Assembly: GCA_013330055.1 (NCBI GenBank)
Contig: DUJB01000026.1
Span: forward strand, 44,661-50,555
Length of the DNA stretch: 5,895 nucleotides
Reading direction: 5' to 3'
Source of the DNA: Nitrosopumilaceae archaeon
Lineage (GTDB): Archaea > Thermoproteota > Nitrososphaeria > Nitrososphaerales > Nitrosopumilaceae
Shown here: one piece after another, positions 5,879 through 5,895 of the stretch
Numbering within the stretch: the stretch's first letter is position 1
Layout of the letters: every line of letters begins with the position of its first letter
Made by a program: the position numbers and the translations under genes
The notes under the pieces: model-generated
What the model was told of the DNA's origin: nothing
What the model saw: only the letters and a program-made list of their open reading frames with translations
The model's database searches: none

Positions 5879-5895
5879 TTGCAAAAAATTCTCTT

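Noticed and set aside
1..5895. Search for a mobile element, CRISPR array, tRNA, defence or other novel multi-gene system
   Set aside because: Conserved housekeeping genes occupy almost every base with gaps of at most 45 bp. I saw no repeats in array, no inverted terminal repeats, no transposase or nuclease motifs and no structured RNA pattern.

Overview
The window is AT-rich, gene-dense archaeal chromosome. The ribosomal proteins are of archaeal/eukaryotic type: uS5 carries the GCGSWEC...PHS block, and uL30 is about 155 residues with a long C-terminal half. The SecY carries the archaeal TLVELGIGPIVTAG signature, and prefoldin alpha sits directly before ftsY. Together with the AT-rich, lysine-rich style of the proteins, this suggests a Nitrososphaerota (Thaumarchaeota) member, perhaps Nitrosopumilus-like. 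The lineage call is inference from protein style; no lineage marker such as amo genes is present.

All eight genes lie on the minus strand, so transcription runs from high to low coordinates. The order is pfdA (prefoldin alpha), ftsY (SRP receptor), argF (ornithine carbamoyltransferase), then a short intergenic gap with a TATA-box promoter, then rpl18, rps5, rpl30, rpl15 and secY. SecY runs off the low-coordinate edge after TM8, so its C-terminus is missing. No stretch above 300 bases lacks a gene. The longest certain gap is the 45 bp between argF and rpl18. Several junctions are 4-base ATGA stop/start overlaps (ftsY/argF, rpl18/rps5, rpl15/secY), which implies tight translational coupling.

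Functionally, most of the window is about making proteins and putting them in membranes. It holds large- and small-subunit ribosomal proteins, a cytosolic holdase for nascent chains, the receptor that docks SRP-ribosome complexes, and the translocon pore itself. The outlier is argF, an arginine-biosynthesis enzyme placed at the seam between two conserved archaeal clusters: the pfdA-ftsY cluster and the distal half of the spc ribosomal-protein cluster.

I found no mobile element, CRISPR array, RNA gene or defence system. The points most worth a second look are a long C-terminal extension on FtsY that ends in a basic/aromatic tail resembling a relocated membrane-targeting sequence, an ArgF whose ornithine loop lacks the usual SMG motif, and the placement of argF inside this translation/secretion locus.
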